A stretch of 44,216 nt of DNA from JBBSEZ01 sp038239195 (GTDB lineage: Bacteria; Planctomycetota; Planctomycetia; Gemmatales; Gemmataceae): NCBI GenBank assembly GCA_038239195.1, contig JBBSEZ010000018.1, positions 1 to 44,216 of the forward strand, read 5' to 3'. The position numbers were made by a program, and so were the translations under genes. Below the pieces are notes generated by a model. That model was not told the origin of the DNA. It did not search any database and saw only the letters and a program-made list of their open reading frames with translations. This document shows, piece by piece, positions 1-7,482 of the stretch (its first letter is position 1; each line of letters starts with the position of its first letter).

Positions 1-118
1 CGGCCGCGCTGGGCAATGTACTCCTCTGTTTCTCTTGTGGGGGCGACGCCCCGGGTTCGCTAGGATTCGCTGAAGCGTGGGGCCGCAACGCTTCTACCAC
101 GGGTCGCTAACCGGGGCC
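1..118. repeat. partial dispersed intergenic repeat
   Basis: Non-coding left edge, downstream of the last gene of the minus-strand secretion operon. Positions 101-118 are the reverse complement, with one mismatch, of 10067-10084, which is one arm of the palindrome after gspE. The surrounding text contains further GAAGCG/CGCTTC blocks of the same kind. It therefore looks like a second, partial copy of that dispersed element, lying where a terminator for the operon would be expected. The window edge cuts it off, so its full extent is unknown. Confidence 0.4.
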
Positions 119-1300
119 TCAATCATCCACCGACGCTTTCGCGTCCGGGTCGAGGCCGAGCTTTTTCACCGCCGAGCGCGATAGCGGGCTCTGGACCGCC
201 GCCTGGAAATAGTCGCCGCAGCGCAGGCGGTAGAACTTTCCCCCTGCCCGGAACACCACTTGCTCCTCGTCGATCAGCATCACTTCACCCGACAGCATGT
301 CGTTGCCGAAGCGGTCGCGGATGCTGAACTCGCTCAGCCCGTCGGCGTTGACGCGCTTCTCGGGGCCGCCCTTCCCCTGATCGTACACGTACGCCTCCCA
401 GCGCCGGCCGTTGAAGCAGATCGTCGTCAGGCGCACGAAGCGCAGCACGTCCTTGGCCCGCTCCGTCTCGCGCGCCGAGCCGGTCTCGGTAACCGACGCC
501 ACGGGGGCGATGCCGAGGAACGGGTGCTTCCGCGTGATGGCGTCGTAATCGCGCGACGGCTCCGCAAGCACGCGCGCCGTCGTTGGCATCTTCTCGGGCA
601 AGAGCCCCGACCGCTCCTCCGCGCCGGGCACGATCAGCGCCTCCACCGTCATGTTGACGTTCAGCATGCCCTTGAGCGACTTCGACTTCTTCTTCTTGTC
701 GCCCTCGCCGTCCTTCCTTTCCACCAGCGACAGGTTGAACGAGCGAACCTGGTGGAGGGCGCTGGTGCGGTGAAAGTCCCGGAACATGCGCAGGACCGCG
801 TCGAGCTGGCCCTGGCCGGTGATCTTGAACGGCACCCGCTCGTAGGCCACGGGCGGCTTGGTGGTGCCGACCTGCCCCTTGGGCACCGCCTCGCGCACCT
901 CCTTGACCTCCTGGTTGCTGATGTCGATCCCGACGAGCCCGCTCTTGCGCATCAGGTCGCGCAGGTAGCGGTCGTACTCGACCTGCAAGTTGCGCACGTG
1001 GGCCTTCTTCTTCTCCGCCGGGCTGATGTTCTTCTTCTGGCGCAGCTCGGGCGACATGGGTGGCAGGCTGATTTTCTTCCACACCGCCAGGCGCGGGTTG
1101 CGCTTGAGCAAGGACTTGAGCTGGTTCCTCTCCTTGGCCAGCGCCAGTTCCTTCGCGTCCAGCACGTCCTGGGCCTTGTCCAACTCGGCCCTTGCCTCGC
1201 GGTACGGCTGCACGGCCAGCGCGTTTATCGCCACCGCCCCGCCCACCACGGCCAGCACGCCTAACAGGCCCACCGCCAGCGTCTTCTCGCGTTGCGTCAT
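119..1300 (-). CDS. PilO/GspM-like inner-membrane assembly protein
   Basis: Predicted 393-residue bitopic membrane protein and last gene of the secretion operon. One hydrophobic segment lies at about residues 9-30, preceded by a short basic stretch (MTQREK). A charged, coiled-coil-like stretch follows to about residue 115, then a mixed alpha/beta periplasmic region. This is the layout of PilO and GspM, which bind the PilN/GspL partner and couple the cytoplasmic ATPase platform to the pseudopilus. The C-terminal third (about 260-380: HPFLGIAPV, later 'VVFRAGGKFYRLRCGDYF') is longer than an ordinary PilO and could be a PilP/GspC-like beta domain; that part is inference. It starts 36 bp after the PilM-PilN-like gene, supporting co-transcription. 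The family call rests mainly on topology and gene order, since direct motif evidence is weak. Confidence 0.6.
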   Translation of the reverse strand: MTQREKTLAVGLLGVLAVVGGAVAINALAVQPYREARAELDKAQDVLDAKELALAKERNQLKSLLKRNPRLAVWKKISLPPMSPELRQKKNISPAEKKKAHVRNLQVEYDRYLRDLMRKSGLVGIDISNQEVKEVREAVPKGQVGTTKPPVAYERVPFKITGQGQLDAVLRMFRDFHRTSALHQVRSFNLSLVERKDGEGDKKKKSKSLKGMLNVNMTVEALIVPGAEERSGLLPEKMPTTARVLAEPSRDYDAITRKHPFLGIAPVASVTETGSARETERAKDVLRFVRLTTICFNGRRWEAYVYDQGKGGPEKRVNADGLSEFSIRDRFGNDMLSGEVMLIDEEQVVFRAGGKFYRLRCGDYFQAAVQSPLSRSAVKKLGLDPDAKASVDD

Positions 1301-1336
1301 CGGAGGTTGCTCTCGGTTGGGGGGCTTCGGTCTTGC

Positions 1337-2911
1337 TCAGTTCCTCGAACGGCCTCTGATCTTGCTCTTGCTCGACGCCTTGGGCGGAGGGGGGGGCACC
1401 AGCTTTTCTTTGTACGCTTCCGGGGCCCGGCCTTCGAGATACACCTTGAGCGCGAACAGCGTCTCCTTGGTGGTCTCGTCCACCCGCACCTGCGGCCGCT
1501 CGGCGCTGTAGTGAGCGTTTTCCTTCTTGTTGAACTCATCGACGAGCTGATCGAGCGGGCTGGGCTTCTTGTCTGGCGTCAGCAACTTGCCCTTGATCAC
1601 GTAGGTGGCCACGAACCGCGACCCAGGCCCGCGCTGCGGGATCGTCTCGGCGCTGATCGACGTGATCGGCAGGGCGTTGACGTCGGGGATGCGCTGGGTG
1701 AGGTTGTAGATCTCATCGAGCCAGACGACCGTGTCCCAGTCGTTGATGGCCCTGGCGCGTTTGACGTCCGCCTGCGCCTTGCGGACGTCGTCCTCGACGC
1801 TGGCGGTACGGCCCTTGACCTCCTCCGTCTCCTTTTCCATCTCGCGCGAGTAGACGCGGGCCGCCACCCCGGCCCCCGCGAAGAGCACCGCCGCGGCGAG
1901 CGCCCCGTAAACCAGTACCCGGGCCCGGTTGGTCTTCTTCGCCACCGGCTGGCGCGGCTGGACGAAGTTGATGGGCAGTTTGCCGTCGCGCGCCCAGGCG
2001 AATAGCAGGCCCGCCGCCCCCGCGAAGGTGCCGCGACTGCTCGTCGGCAACTCGATCAGCTCGGCCTGCACGAACGGGTCGAACGTGTGGACGGGCGTCT
2101 CTATCAGTTCGACGAGGCCCCTGCGTACCTCCGACGTTCCGTGCCCCGCCACGTAGACCGCCTCGACCTTGTGTTGCGGCGACTGCCCGCTGTGGACCAT
2201 CAGGTTGCGACGCAGTTCCCCCGCCAGGTTGGGCGTTACCGGGAGCGACCGGCACAGGAGCAGCGCTTCGCCGCGGAAGACGCAAAACTCGGCCACGCGC
2301 TCGCCGATGCCCACGACGGCGATGGTCGCGTCGGGCCTCTCGGGGGCCGGCGTCAGCGGCGACGAGCCCATGACCTTGCGCAGACAGGCGACCAGGCCGA
2401 ACGGGCGCGGGCAGAGCGCGGCCAACCTCAGCCCGGCCGCCTGACAGAGCGCCTGGTAGCTCGCCAACACCTCGCGCCGCACGATGAGCGCCAGAACGTG
2501 TTTCTCGCCGGGGGCCTGGTCCCCGGACGGCGTGTAGTCGAGGACGACGTCGTCGGGACTATCGACCAGTTCCTTGACGGCCTGGAAGCGCACGACGGCG
2601 GCCTCCTCCGTCTCGGGCACGGGCGGGAAGCGCAATTCCTTGAGGATGACGCGGTCGCGGCCGACGCAGGCGAGCACCGGCGCCGGCGCGATGCCCGCCG
2701 ACCGGAGGTGCTCGCGCAGCTTCTGCCCCAGCGCCTGGGCGTTGGCGGCCGTCGGGGCCTCGGCCTCCTGCCAGACGATCGCGTGCTGCACCTTGACCGA
2801 CCCGCCCGTGAGGTTGGCGGCGATCACGTGCAGTTGGTTGTGGTCCCAGTCCAGAGCAAGGAAGCGTGCCACCGGATGTGTTCTCCAGTCTTCGTCCTTA
2901 GAGCCTAGCAA
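1337..2911 (-). CDS. PilM-PilN fusion (GspL-like) assembly platform protein
   Basis: A 524-residue protein. The first ~310 residues look like a PilM/GspL actin-like cytoplasmic domain: the start 'FLALDWDHNQLHVIAA' matches the PilM opening strand, and 'DATIAVVGIGERVAEFCVF' the second nucleotide-binding-like subdomain. The motif 'KLPINFVQPRQP' near 315 then resembles the start of PilN (INLLP-type). It is followed by a single membrane helix (about 333-355), a coiled-coil (about 357-390) and a periplasmic region. A PilM-PilN fusion is equivalent to GspL, the inner-membrane anchor for the GspE ATPase. The C-terminus is Pro/Ser/Lys-rich. The gene lies between gspK and the PilO/GspM-like gene, which is the canonical K-L-M order. 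The start could lie slightly downstream of the first ATG. Confidence 0.75.
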   Translation of the reverse strand: MLGSKDEDWRTHPVARFLALDWDHNQLHVIAANLTGGSVKVQHAIVWQEAEAPTAANAQALGQKLREHLRSAGIAPAPVLACVGRDRVILKELRFPPVPETEEAAVVRFQAVKELVDSPDDVVLDYTPSGDQAPGEKHVLALIVRREVLASYQALCQAAGLRLAALCPRPFGLVACLRKVMGSSPLTPAPERPDATIAVVGIGERVAEFCVFRGEALLLCRSLPVTPNLAGELRRNLMVHSGQSPQHKVEAVYVAGHGTSEVRRGLVELIETPVHTFDPFVQAELIELPTSSRGTFAGAAGLLFAWARDGKLPINFVQPRQPVAKKTNRARVLVYGALAAAVLFAGAGVAARVYSREMEKETEEVKGRTASVEDDVRKAQADVKRARAINDWDTVVWLDEIYNLTQRIPDVNALPITSISAETIPQRGPGSRFVATYVIKGKLLTPDKKPSPLDQLVDEFNKKENAHYSAERPQVRVDETTKETLFALKVYLEGRAPEAYKEKLVPPPPPKASSKSKIRGRSRN

Positions 2912-2933
2912 AGACAGAAGACGGCGCGGGCCC

Positions 2934-2972
2934 TCTTTGCCAAGAACTAAGCACTACGGACTACGGACTAGT
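2934..2972. repeat. dispersed 'TTTGCCAAG...CTACGG' repeat, copy 1
   Basis: The stretch TCTTTGCCAAG followed by tandem ACTACGG units is closely matched by 24944-24983 just before mutS. Here it lies between gspK and the next operon gene, and the last gspK codons and its TAG stop fall inside it. This suggests that the element inserted at, or moved with, the end of gspK. Tandem CTACGG-type units of this sort look like a mobile or amplified intergenic family. Whether it has any function is unknown. Confidence 0.6.
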
Positions 2973-4676
2973 GGTGAGATCGATTGCTTTCCCCATCCCC
3001 GTGAGGTTGCGATAGTACACGATGCGGGGCCTTCCCTGGTTGGTGTCGATGACGGCCTCCACGCGCGCCGTCGGCCCGCCCTCGTCGAAGTAGCCCACCG
3101 ACTGGAACCGATACACCTGCGACCGCGTCGTCACGTACGGCTCCAGCTTTTTCAGGACGTTCGTGTCGAGGTTCACCTCGGTGTAGAGCCAGGCCGGCGT
3201 CTTGAAGATCGCGTCCGGCGCCGCCGTCGAGCTCGGCGTCGGCCGTTTGCTCAGGATGTTCTGCACGTCCGAGTCGGTCAGCCCGGTGGCGGTTTCCAGC
3301 CCCGTCAGCACGGCCTGGCTCGCCGTGTTGACGTTGATGCGCGCCGTCACTTCCGTTTGCGTCGAGGTCGTGGTCTTGTCGAAGAGCAGCGGCAGCACTT
3401 GCCGGGCCAGCCCCGAATCGGCGAGCGGGCTTGGGTAGGGGACGGTGCTCGCCGATTTCCCCGTGCCCGTCGGCACGTTCACGCTGCTGTTGACGAGGTC
3501 GAAGATCGACTTGATCTGGGTCATCTTGCCGCCCGAACCGCTCTTGCCGCCCTTCGATTTGCTGCGGTCCGAGCTCACCTGCGTGTTCACCTTCGAGCGG
3601 TCGGCGGTGGAGATCGTCGCGCGCCCGCCGCGCGCGCCCCGCCCGCTCGTGGAGGCGGGGCCGTACATCCGGTAGGCCATCACGTAGTTGACCACGTCGT
3701 CGTTGTTGATCGCGGTCGCCAGGTTCGTCTGCAACGACTGCACGTCCTGATCGTTGAGGTTGACGCGCGGCTGGCCCGTCGAGTCGAGGTTGTTCTCGCG
3801 GCTGTAGACGGTGAGGTAGGCGGCCCAGCCCGGATCGACCTGGCCGCTGCCGTCGTCCTCGTCGGCGTCGAGCACGCCGTTGCGGTTCCGGTCGTTGCCG
3901 AACAGGAGCTGGGGCGTCACGCCGCGCACCAGCAGGAGCTCCTCCAGGCTGTCCAGAGGGCCCTTCTTGACGCTGTAGGCCGGCGAGAGCGAGCCGTAAT
4001 ATTCGTTGCCCGCCCCGGCCGGGCGCGGGTTGGGGTCGAGCCAGTTCAGGACGTCGTCGGCAATGTCGTCGGTCATGTTGGGCAGCGAAAGCAGCAGCGT
4101 CTTGGCGATGCTGTTCGTCGCGCTCGCGGTCGTGCCCGAGCTACTCGCGCCCGCGGTGCTCGCGGCGCTGGCGCTGGAGGCGCCCGAATTCGTCCCGCCC
4201 GGCCCCGAGGCCGGGCCGTTTCCGCTGCCGCTGCTGGCCTGCTCCATCGCGATCAGCGCGTTGAGGTTGATCTTCCCCGCCTCGTCGGTCACGCCGAAGC
4301 GATAGGGCGCCCCAGTCGTGTCGTCGGGCGAGCGCAGCGACAGCACGCTGAAGCGCCCCGTCAGCGCGCGGCGGGTGCTGTTCTGAACGCTGTTTGGCAC
4401 CTGCATGCCCTGGAAGGCCGCCGTGTTGTCGAAGAGGTTGTTATTGAGCGTGGTGCCGACGTCGCCCGCCAGCATGGCGGCGGCGTAGTGGACGCCGGAG
4501 TCGGCCAGCGCTTGCGCCTGCGCCGACTTGACGGAACTGTCGGCAGCCCGATATTCCGCCGACATCCAGTCGAGGTAGCGATACCCCGCCAGGCTGAGCA
4601 GCACGACGACGACGACGACCGCGAGCAGGACGACGGCCCTGCGCGGACGGCCCAGCGAGTTCTTTCGTGCGAGCAT
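2961..4676 (-). CDS. gspK: GspK-like minor pseudopilin
   Basis: A 571-residue protein from the ATG at 4676, 13 bp after the gspJ stop. An upstream in-frame start would overlap gspJ and place 22 extra residues before the signal. The N-terminus has a basic run (ARKNSLGRPRR) followed by a long hydrophobic helix (AVVLLAVVVVVVLLSLAGYR), the GspK type of pseudopilin leader. The large periplasmic part (over 500 residues) fits GspK, which is the longest pseudopilin and caps the tip with GspI and GspJ. Two helix-hairpin-helix/GspK-like stretches are visible ('INVNTASQAVLTGLETATG' and 'LDSLEELLLVRGVTPQLLFG'). A Ser/Gly/Ala-rich low-complexity insert sits at about 150-190. The final codons and TAG stop lie within a dispersed repeat (2934-2972). 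Confidence 0.85.
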   Translation of the reverse strand: MLARKNSLGRPRRAVVLLAVVVVVVLLSLAGYRYLDWMSAEYRAADSSVKSAQAQALADSGVHYAAAMLAGDVGTTLNNNLFDNTAAFQGMQVPNSVQNSTRRALTGRFSVLSLRSPDDTTGAPYRFGVTDEAGKINLNALIAMEQASSGSGNGPASGPGGTNSGASSASAASTAGASSSGTTASATNSIAKTLLLSLPNMTDDIADDVLNWLDPNPRPAGAGNEYYGSLSPAYSVKKGPLDSLEELLLVRGVTPQLLFGNDRNRNGVLDADEDDGSGQVDPGWAAYLTVYSRENNLDSTGQPRVNLNDQDVQSLQTNLATAINNDDVVNYVMAYRMYGPASTSGRGARGGRATISTADRSKVNTQVSSDRSKSKGGKSGSGGKMTQIKSIFDLVNSSVNVPTGTGKSASTVPYPSPLADSGLARQVLPLLFDKTTTSTQTEVTARINVNTASQAVLTGLETATGLTDSDVQNILSKRPTPSSTAAPDAIFKTPAWLYTEVNLDTNVLKKLEPYVTTRSQVYRFQSVGYFDEGGPTARVEAVIDTNQGRPRIVYYRNLTGMGKAIDLTTSP

Positions 4677-4689
4677 GGCAGCGTCGCGG

Positions 4690-5655
4690 CTAGTTGCCGC
4701 CTCCCATCGTCCCATTGGTGGTGGCCGGCGCCGTGGTCCCATTCGCGGTCCGCACGTAGACCACGTGGCGATAGTTTTTGATCTCTTCGGGCTGGCCGGG
4801 GCGGCGCGGCTTGGCGATCCCGATCGCGATCTCGATGGCCCGCGGCGAGCCGACCGGCGTGATCCCGTCGTCGCCCATCGTCGTCGAGTCCCACTCCGTC
4901 AGCCAGCCGCCGCCGTCCCAGTAGCGGAACGCCAGGGTGCGCACCTCGGGGGCAATGACCGACTGCTGCTCATCGACACCGTCGGGCAACAGCCCCGTCC
5001 CCGAGCCCTGCGTCGCCGCCTTGATCTCGCTGCGGGCCAGCCCGCCGCTCGTGCCGTCGCCGCTCACCAGCCAGTAGGTGATGCGGCGCACGTCGCCGAC
5101 CACCATCGTCGAGCCATCGGGCGCGGGGGTGTAGAGCTCGGTCGGCACCTTGCTGGTGTAGACGTTGAGCGTATCCGAGCTCCCGACCACGCCGAGCGGG
5201 ATCGTGATGCTCGTCGTCGTGCTGGCCGAGCCCGTCGTGTTCCCGGTGGTGCTGCTCGTGCTACTCGTGCTGCTCCCCGAAGCAGCGGGAGTGCTGCCCG
5301 ACGTGCTCGTCCCGGCCTTGGCCGTCGTGCTCGTCTTGGTGGAACTGGTCGAGGTGGAGGTCGTGCTGCTCGAGTTGCTCGAACTGCTGCTCGACGCATT
5401 GTTGGCATTCTGAGCTTGCCGGAAGCGCGAGCCATCGGCGAGGCCGACGGTCCCGGACACGTCGCTGTCGATGCGGTTGATGAGCGAACGGGCCAGCGTG
5501 GTCTGTTCGACCTGCTCGCGGCTGACCGAGATGTTGCGGGCCTGGGTGCTGATGGCCGAGTAGAGGGCGGCGAGCAGCATCACGCCGACGAGCAGCGCGA
5601 GGATCAGTTCCAGCAGGGTGAAGCCGGCTCGGAGGCGTTGGGTGCGCGCTGGCAT
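4690..5655 (-). CDS. gspJ: GspJ-like minor pseudopilin with Ser/Thr-rich insert
   Basis: A 321-residue pseudopilin. A type IV prepilin-like leader is clear: MPARTQRLRAG, then FTLLELILALLVG, with cleavage expected between Gly11 and Phe12 and the conserved Glu at mature position 5. The C-terminal part ('VRTLAFRYWDGGGWLTEWDS' and a late 'RAIEIAIGIA' strand) is typical of GspJ. Residues about 85-150 are almost entirely Ser, Thr, Asn, Gly and Ala, an insert absent from proteobacterial GspJ (about 200 residues) that accounts for the extra length. It begins a few bases after gspI and ends just before gspK. Its likely role is pseudopilus-tip assembly with GspI and GspK. Confidence 0.85.
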   Translation of the reverse strand: MPARTQRLRAGFTLLELILALLVGVMLLAALYSAISTQARNISVSREQVEQTTLARSLINRIDSDVSGTVGLADGSRFRQAQNANNASSSSSSNSSSTTSTSTSSTKTSTTAKAGTSTSGSTPAASGSSTSSTSSTTGNTTGSASTTTSITIPLGVVGSSDTLNVYTSKVPTELYTPAPDGSTMVVGDVRRITYWLVSGDGTSGGLARSEIKAATQGSGTGLLPDGVDEQQSVIAPEVRTLAFRYWDGGGWLTEWDSTTMGDDGITPVGSPRAIEIAIGIAKPRRPGQPEEIKNYRHVVYVRTANGTTAPATTNGTMGGGN

Positions 5656-5658
5656 GGG

Positions 5659-6129
5659 TCAGTTCCCCCCCGAGGGCGTGCCGGACTGGTTGGTGGTGGA
5701 GGTCCCGCCGGGGACGTCCTGGGTGCTGCCGACCTGGGCGGGGTCGAGGAGCATCTGGCTGAGGGACACCTCGATACGCGACTTGTCTGGGTTCACGCGC
5801 GTCACCGTAACGGTGACGTTCCACAGCCCGGTCGTCGAGCCCTGGTCGGCCTGCACCGCCCACTTGTACTTGCCGTCTTCCTCGAAGTCGCCCTCGCCCG
5901 AGCTGAGCGGGACGATGCCGGCCGAGACCTCGGCGAGCTTGGTCTGGGCGAGTTGGGTGGCGCGGGTGCGCTGCTGGCCGCGGTTGGCGAGGTCTCCCCC
6001 AAGGTTGATCAGGTGGTAGAGCGCCCCGAGCGACAGCAGCAAGATGGTGAGGGCCACCAGCACCTCGAGCAGCGAGAGGGCCCGACGCGCGGAAGAGTGA
6101 GCGGAGGTGGACTGGTGCAAAAGGCGCAT
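5659..6129 (-). CDS. gspI: GspI-like minor pseudopilin
   Basis: A 156-residue protein with a prepilin signal, RRALSLLEVLVALTILLLS. The residue before the predicted cut is Ala rather than the usual Gly, as it also is in GspG here. The conserved Glu at mature position 5 is present. 'LVALTILLLSLGALYHL' is the GspI-type helix, and the later 'TKLAEVSAGIVPLSSGEGDF' followed by beta strands matches GspI, which initiates the tip complex with GspJ and GspK. The start codon overlaps the gspH stop (TGATG), so the two genes are translationally coupled. The C-terminus ends in a Thr/Ser/Gly-rich tail. Confidence 0.85.
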   Translation of the reverse strand: MRLLHQSTSAHSSARRALSLLEVLVALTILLLSLGALYHLINLGGDLANRGQQRTRATQLAQTKLAEVSAGIVPLSSGEGDFEEDGKYKWAVQADQGSTTGLWNVTVTVTRVNPDKSRIEVSLSQMLLDPAQVGSTQDVPGGTSTTNQSGTPSGGN

Positions 6130-6746
6130 CAGCGACCTCCGTTGGGGCCGAGCTTCCGGGCGGTGACGACGCCGGTCATGGCGCGGAGCGACAGCGAGAC
6201 CGAGCGGGCGCCGCGCAACTGAAAGACGATCTCGGCATCTTCGCGGGTGGTGCCGTCGGGCATGAACACGATCGGAGTGGTGTAGGCGGAGGGAGACTGG
6301 GGGGGCGGGGAGCTCAACACGTCTCCGCCGAGGCCCGCGTCGCCGGCACTCGAAGATGAGGGAGGCGGGGCGCTCCCACCCGAGCTCCCCGAGCTCACCG
6401 TGAAGCGAACGCCCTTGGGAAGGGCGTCCGCGACGACCAGCCCAGGCTTGCCGGGCTCGCTGGTGGGGCCCCCCGACCCGGACCAGAACTCGGGCGCGTC
6501 CGGCGCAACGCGATAGTATCCGGTGTTGGGGACGACGGCGAATCGGTAGGGACGGCCGTCTTCGATGGCGCGCGCCCGAGCCTGGGCCCAGGCCGCCCGC
6601 ACCGAATCGACGGCGGCATCCATCTTGTATGGGCCGTACAGGCTGGCGAGAGTGGGGACGCTGAGAGCGGCCAGGACGACGATCACCGCGCAGACGAGCA
6701 CCAGTTCGAGCAGGGTGTAACCGCGACGGGGTTGCCGGTCAGTCAC
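6129..6746 (-). CDS. gspH: GspH-like minor pseudopilin
   Basis: A 205-residue pseudopilin with a short leader (MTDRQPRRG) and the mature start YTLLELVLVCAVIVVLAAL; cleavage is expected after Gly9. The following helix and 'AVDSVRAAWAQARARAIEDG' are typical of GspH/FimT proteins. A Ser/Pro/Gly-rich linker occupies about 115-150. A C-terminal beta sheet ('TTPIVFMPDGTTREDAEIVF') carries the FimT-like 'F.PDGT' signature. It lies after gspG with a strong stem-loop in the 127-bp gap, and overlaps gspI at its stop codon. Confidence 0.85.
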   Translation of the reverse strand: MTDRQPRRGYTLLELVLVCAVIVVLAALSVPTLASLYGPYKMDAAVDSVRAAWAQARARAIEDGRPYRFAVVPNTGYYRVAPDAPEFWSGSGGPTSEPGKPGLVVADALPKGVRFTVSSGSSGGSAPPPSSSSAGDAGLGGDVLSSPPPQSPSAYTTPIVFMPDGTTREDAEIVFQLRGARSVSLSLRAMTGVVTARKLGPNGGR

Positions 6747-6765
6747 GGTCTCTCCTTTCCCCTTG

Positions 6766-6818
6766 CGCGCACGGCACGCCGGCCAGGCATTGTTGCGCTG
6801 GCCGCCGTGCCGTGCGCG
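6766..6818 (-). terminator. strong stem-loop between gspG and gspH
   Basis: The arms 6766-6786 and 6798-6818 (21 nt each) are complementary with one mismatch, separated by an 11-nt loop. No T-tract follows in the direction of transcription, so this may be an mRNA-stabilising or attenuating hairpin rather than a simple intrinsic terminator. Its place directly after the major pseudopilin gene fits a need for more GspG than GspH-K. Function is inferred from position. Confidence 0.55.
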
Positions 6819-6873
6819 GGGCCGGCGAAGCCCCCTTCGTTCTCGCTCCCTCGTTCTTGGGGAGCGCTTCGGC

Positions 6874-7317
6874 TCAACTCTTGAAGTTCCCGATCACCTT
6901 GCCGCTGGGGCTGGTGGTGTAAACGTCGGGCTTGGTGCCCTTGTTCCGCGGGCCGGAGGGGTCGATGGTGTACTTGTGGCCCCAAGGGTCGAGAATGGCG
7001 TCGTCTTCGAGGTAGGGCTTGTTGTCGTTGTTCGGGTCGGCCTGGATCAGCGCGTCGATGGTCGGCCAGCCGTCGTGCTTGATGTAGTAGGTCTGCACCG
7101 CCTTGTCGATGGTCATGGCCTTGGCCTTGGCGGCGCTCTCCTTCGCTCTATCGAGCTGCGGCATCAGGTAGTAGCCGCCGATGCCGGCAAGCACGACGAT
7201 AATGGCCACGACGATCAGGATTTCCATCAGGGTGAAGGCCCGGCGGATCGCGCGCCGAGTGAGTTGGCGGTTGCGCATTTCGTTGCACGGGTTGACAGCG
7301 TTGCGGTGAAGCATCAT
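6874..7317 (-). CDS. gspG: GspG-like major pseudopilin
   Basis: A 147-residue protein from the ATG at 7317, with GAGAGGG a few bases upstream; a further in-frame ATG lies at 7344. The leader ends RRAIRRA, followed by FTLMEILIVVAIIVVLAGIG, the GspG hallmark with Glu at mature position 5. The C-terminal half (YYIKHDGWPT..., 'LDPWGHKYTIDPSGPRNKG', 'PDVYTTSPSGK') contains the 'DPWG..Y' and calcium-loop-like GspG signature. GspG polymerises into the pseudopilus that acts as a piston in type II secretion. The residue before the cleavage site is Ala, not Gly, so processing would need a tolerant prepilin peptidase; none is encoded in this window. Confidence 0.9.
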   Translation of the reverse strand: MMLHRNAVNPCNEMRNRQLTRRAIRRAFTLMEILIVVAIIVVLAGIGGYYLMPQLDRAKESAAKAKAMTIDKAVQTYYIKHDGWPTIDALIQADPNNDNKPYLEDDAILDPWGHKYTIDPSGPRNKGTKPDVYTTSPSGKVIGNFKS

Positions 7318-7370
7318 GAGGAGGCCCTCTCTTAACCAAACCATCCAGTAAGTTCAGTGTAACAGGGGGG

Positions 7371-7389
7371 GATTAAAGAAACATTAATC
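7371..7389. promoter_or_regulatory. AT-rich inverted repeat upstream of gspG
   Basis: Within the 165-bp gap between gspF and gspG, GATTAA (7371-7376) is mirrored by TTAATC (7384-7389) around a 7-nt spacer. It is the most AT-rich spot in the neighbourhood and lies 55-75 bp before the gspG start, where a separate promoter or operator for the major pseudopilin could sit. No good -35/-10 pair was found, so the regulatory role is a guess from position and composition. Confidence 0.25.
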
Positions 7390-7482
7390 TTTTTCGCCCG
7401 TCGGAGGGCCCCTGGCAATCCTCGGGCCGGCAAAATCGGAGGGGCGTTGCGGGAGCGCACCCGACCCGCACGAGGACGCCCC

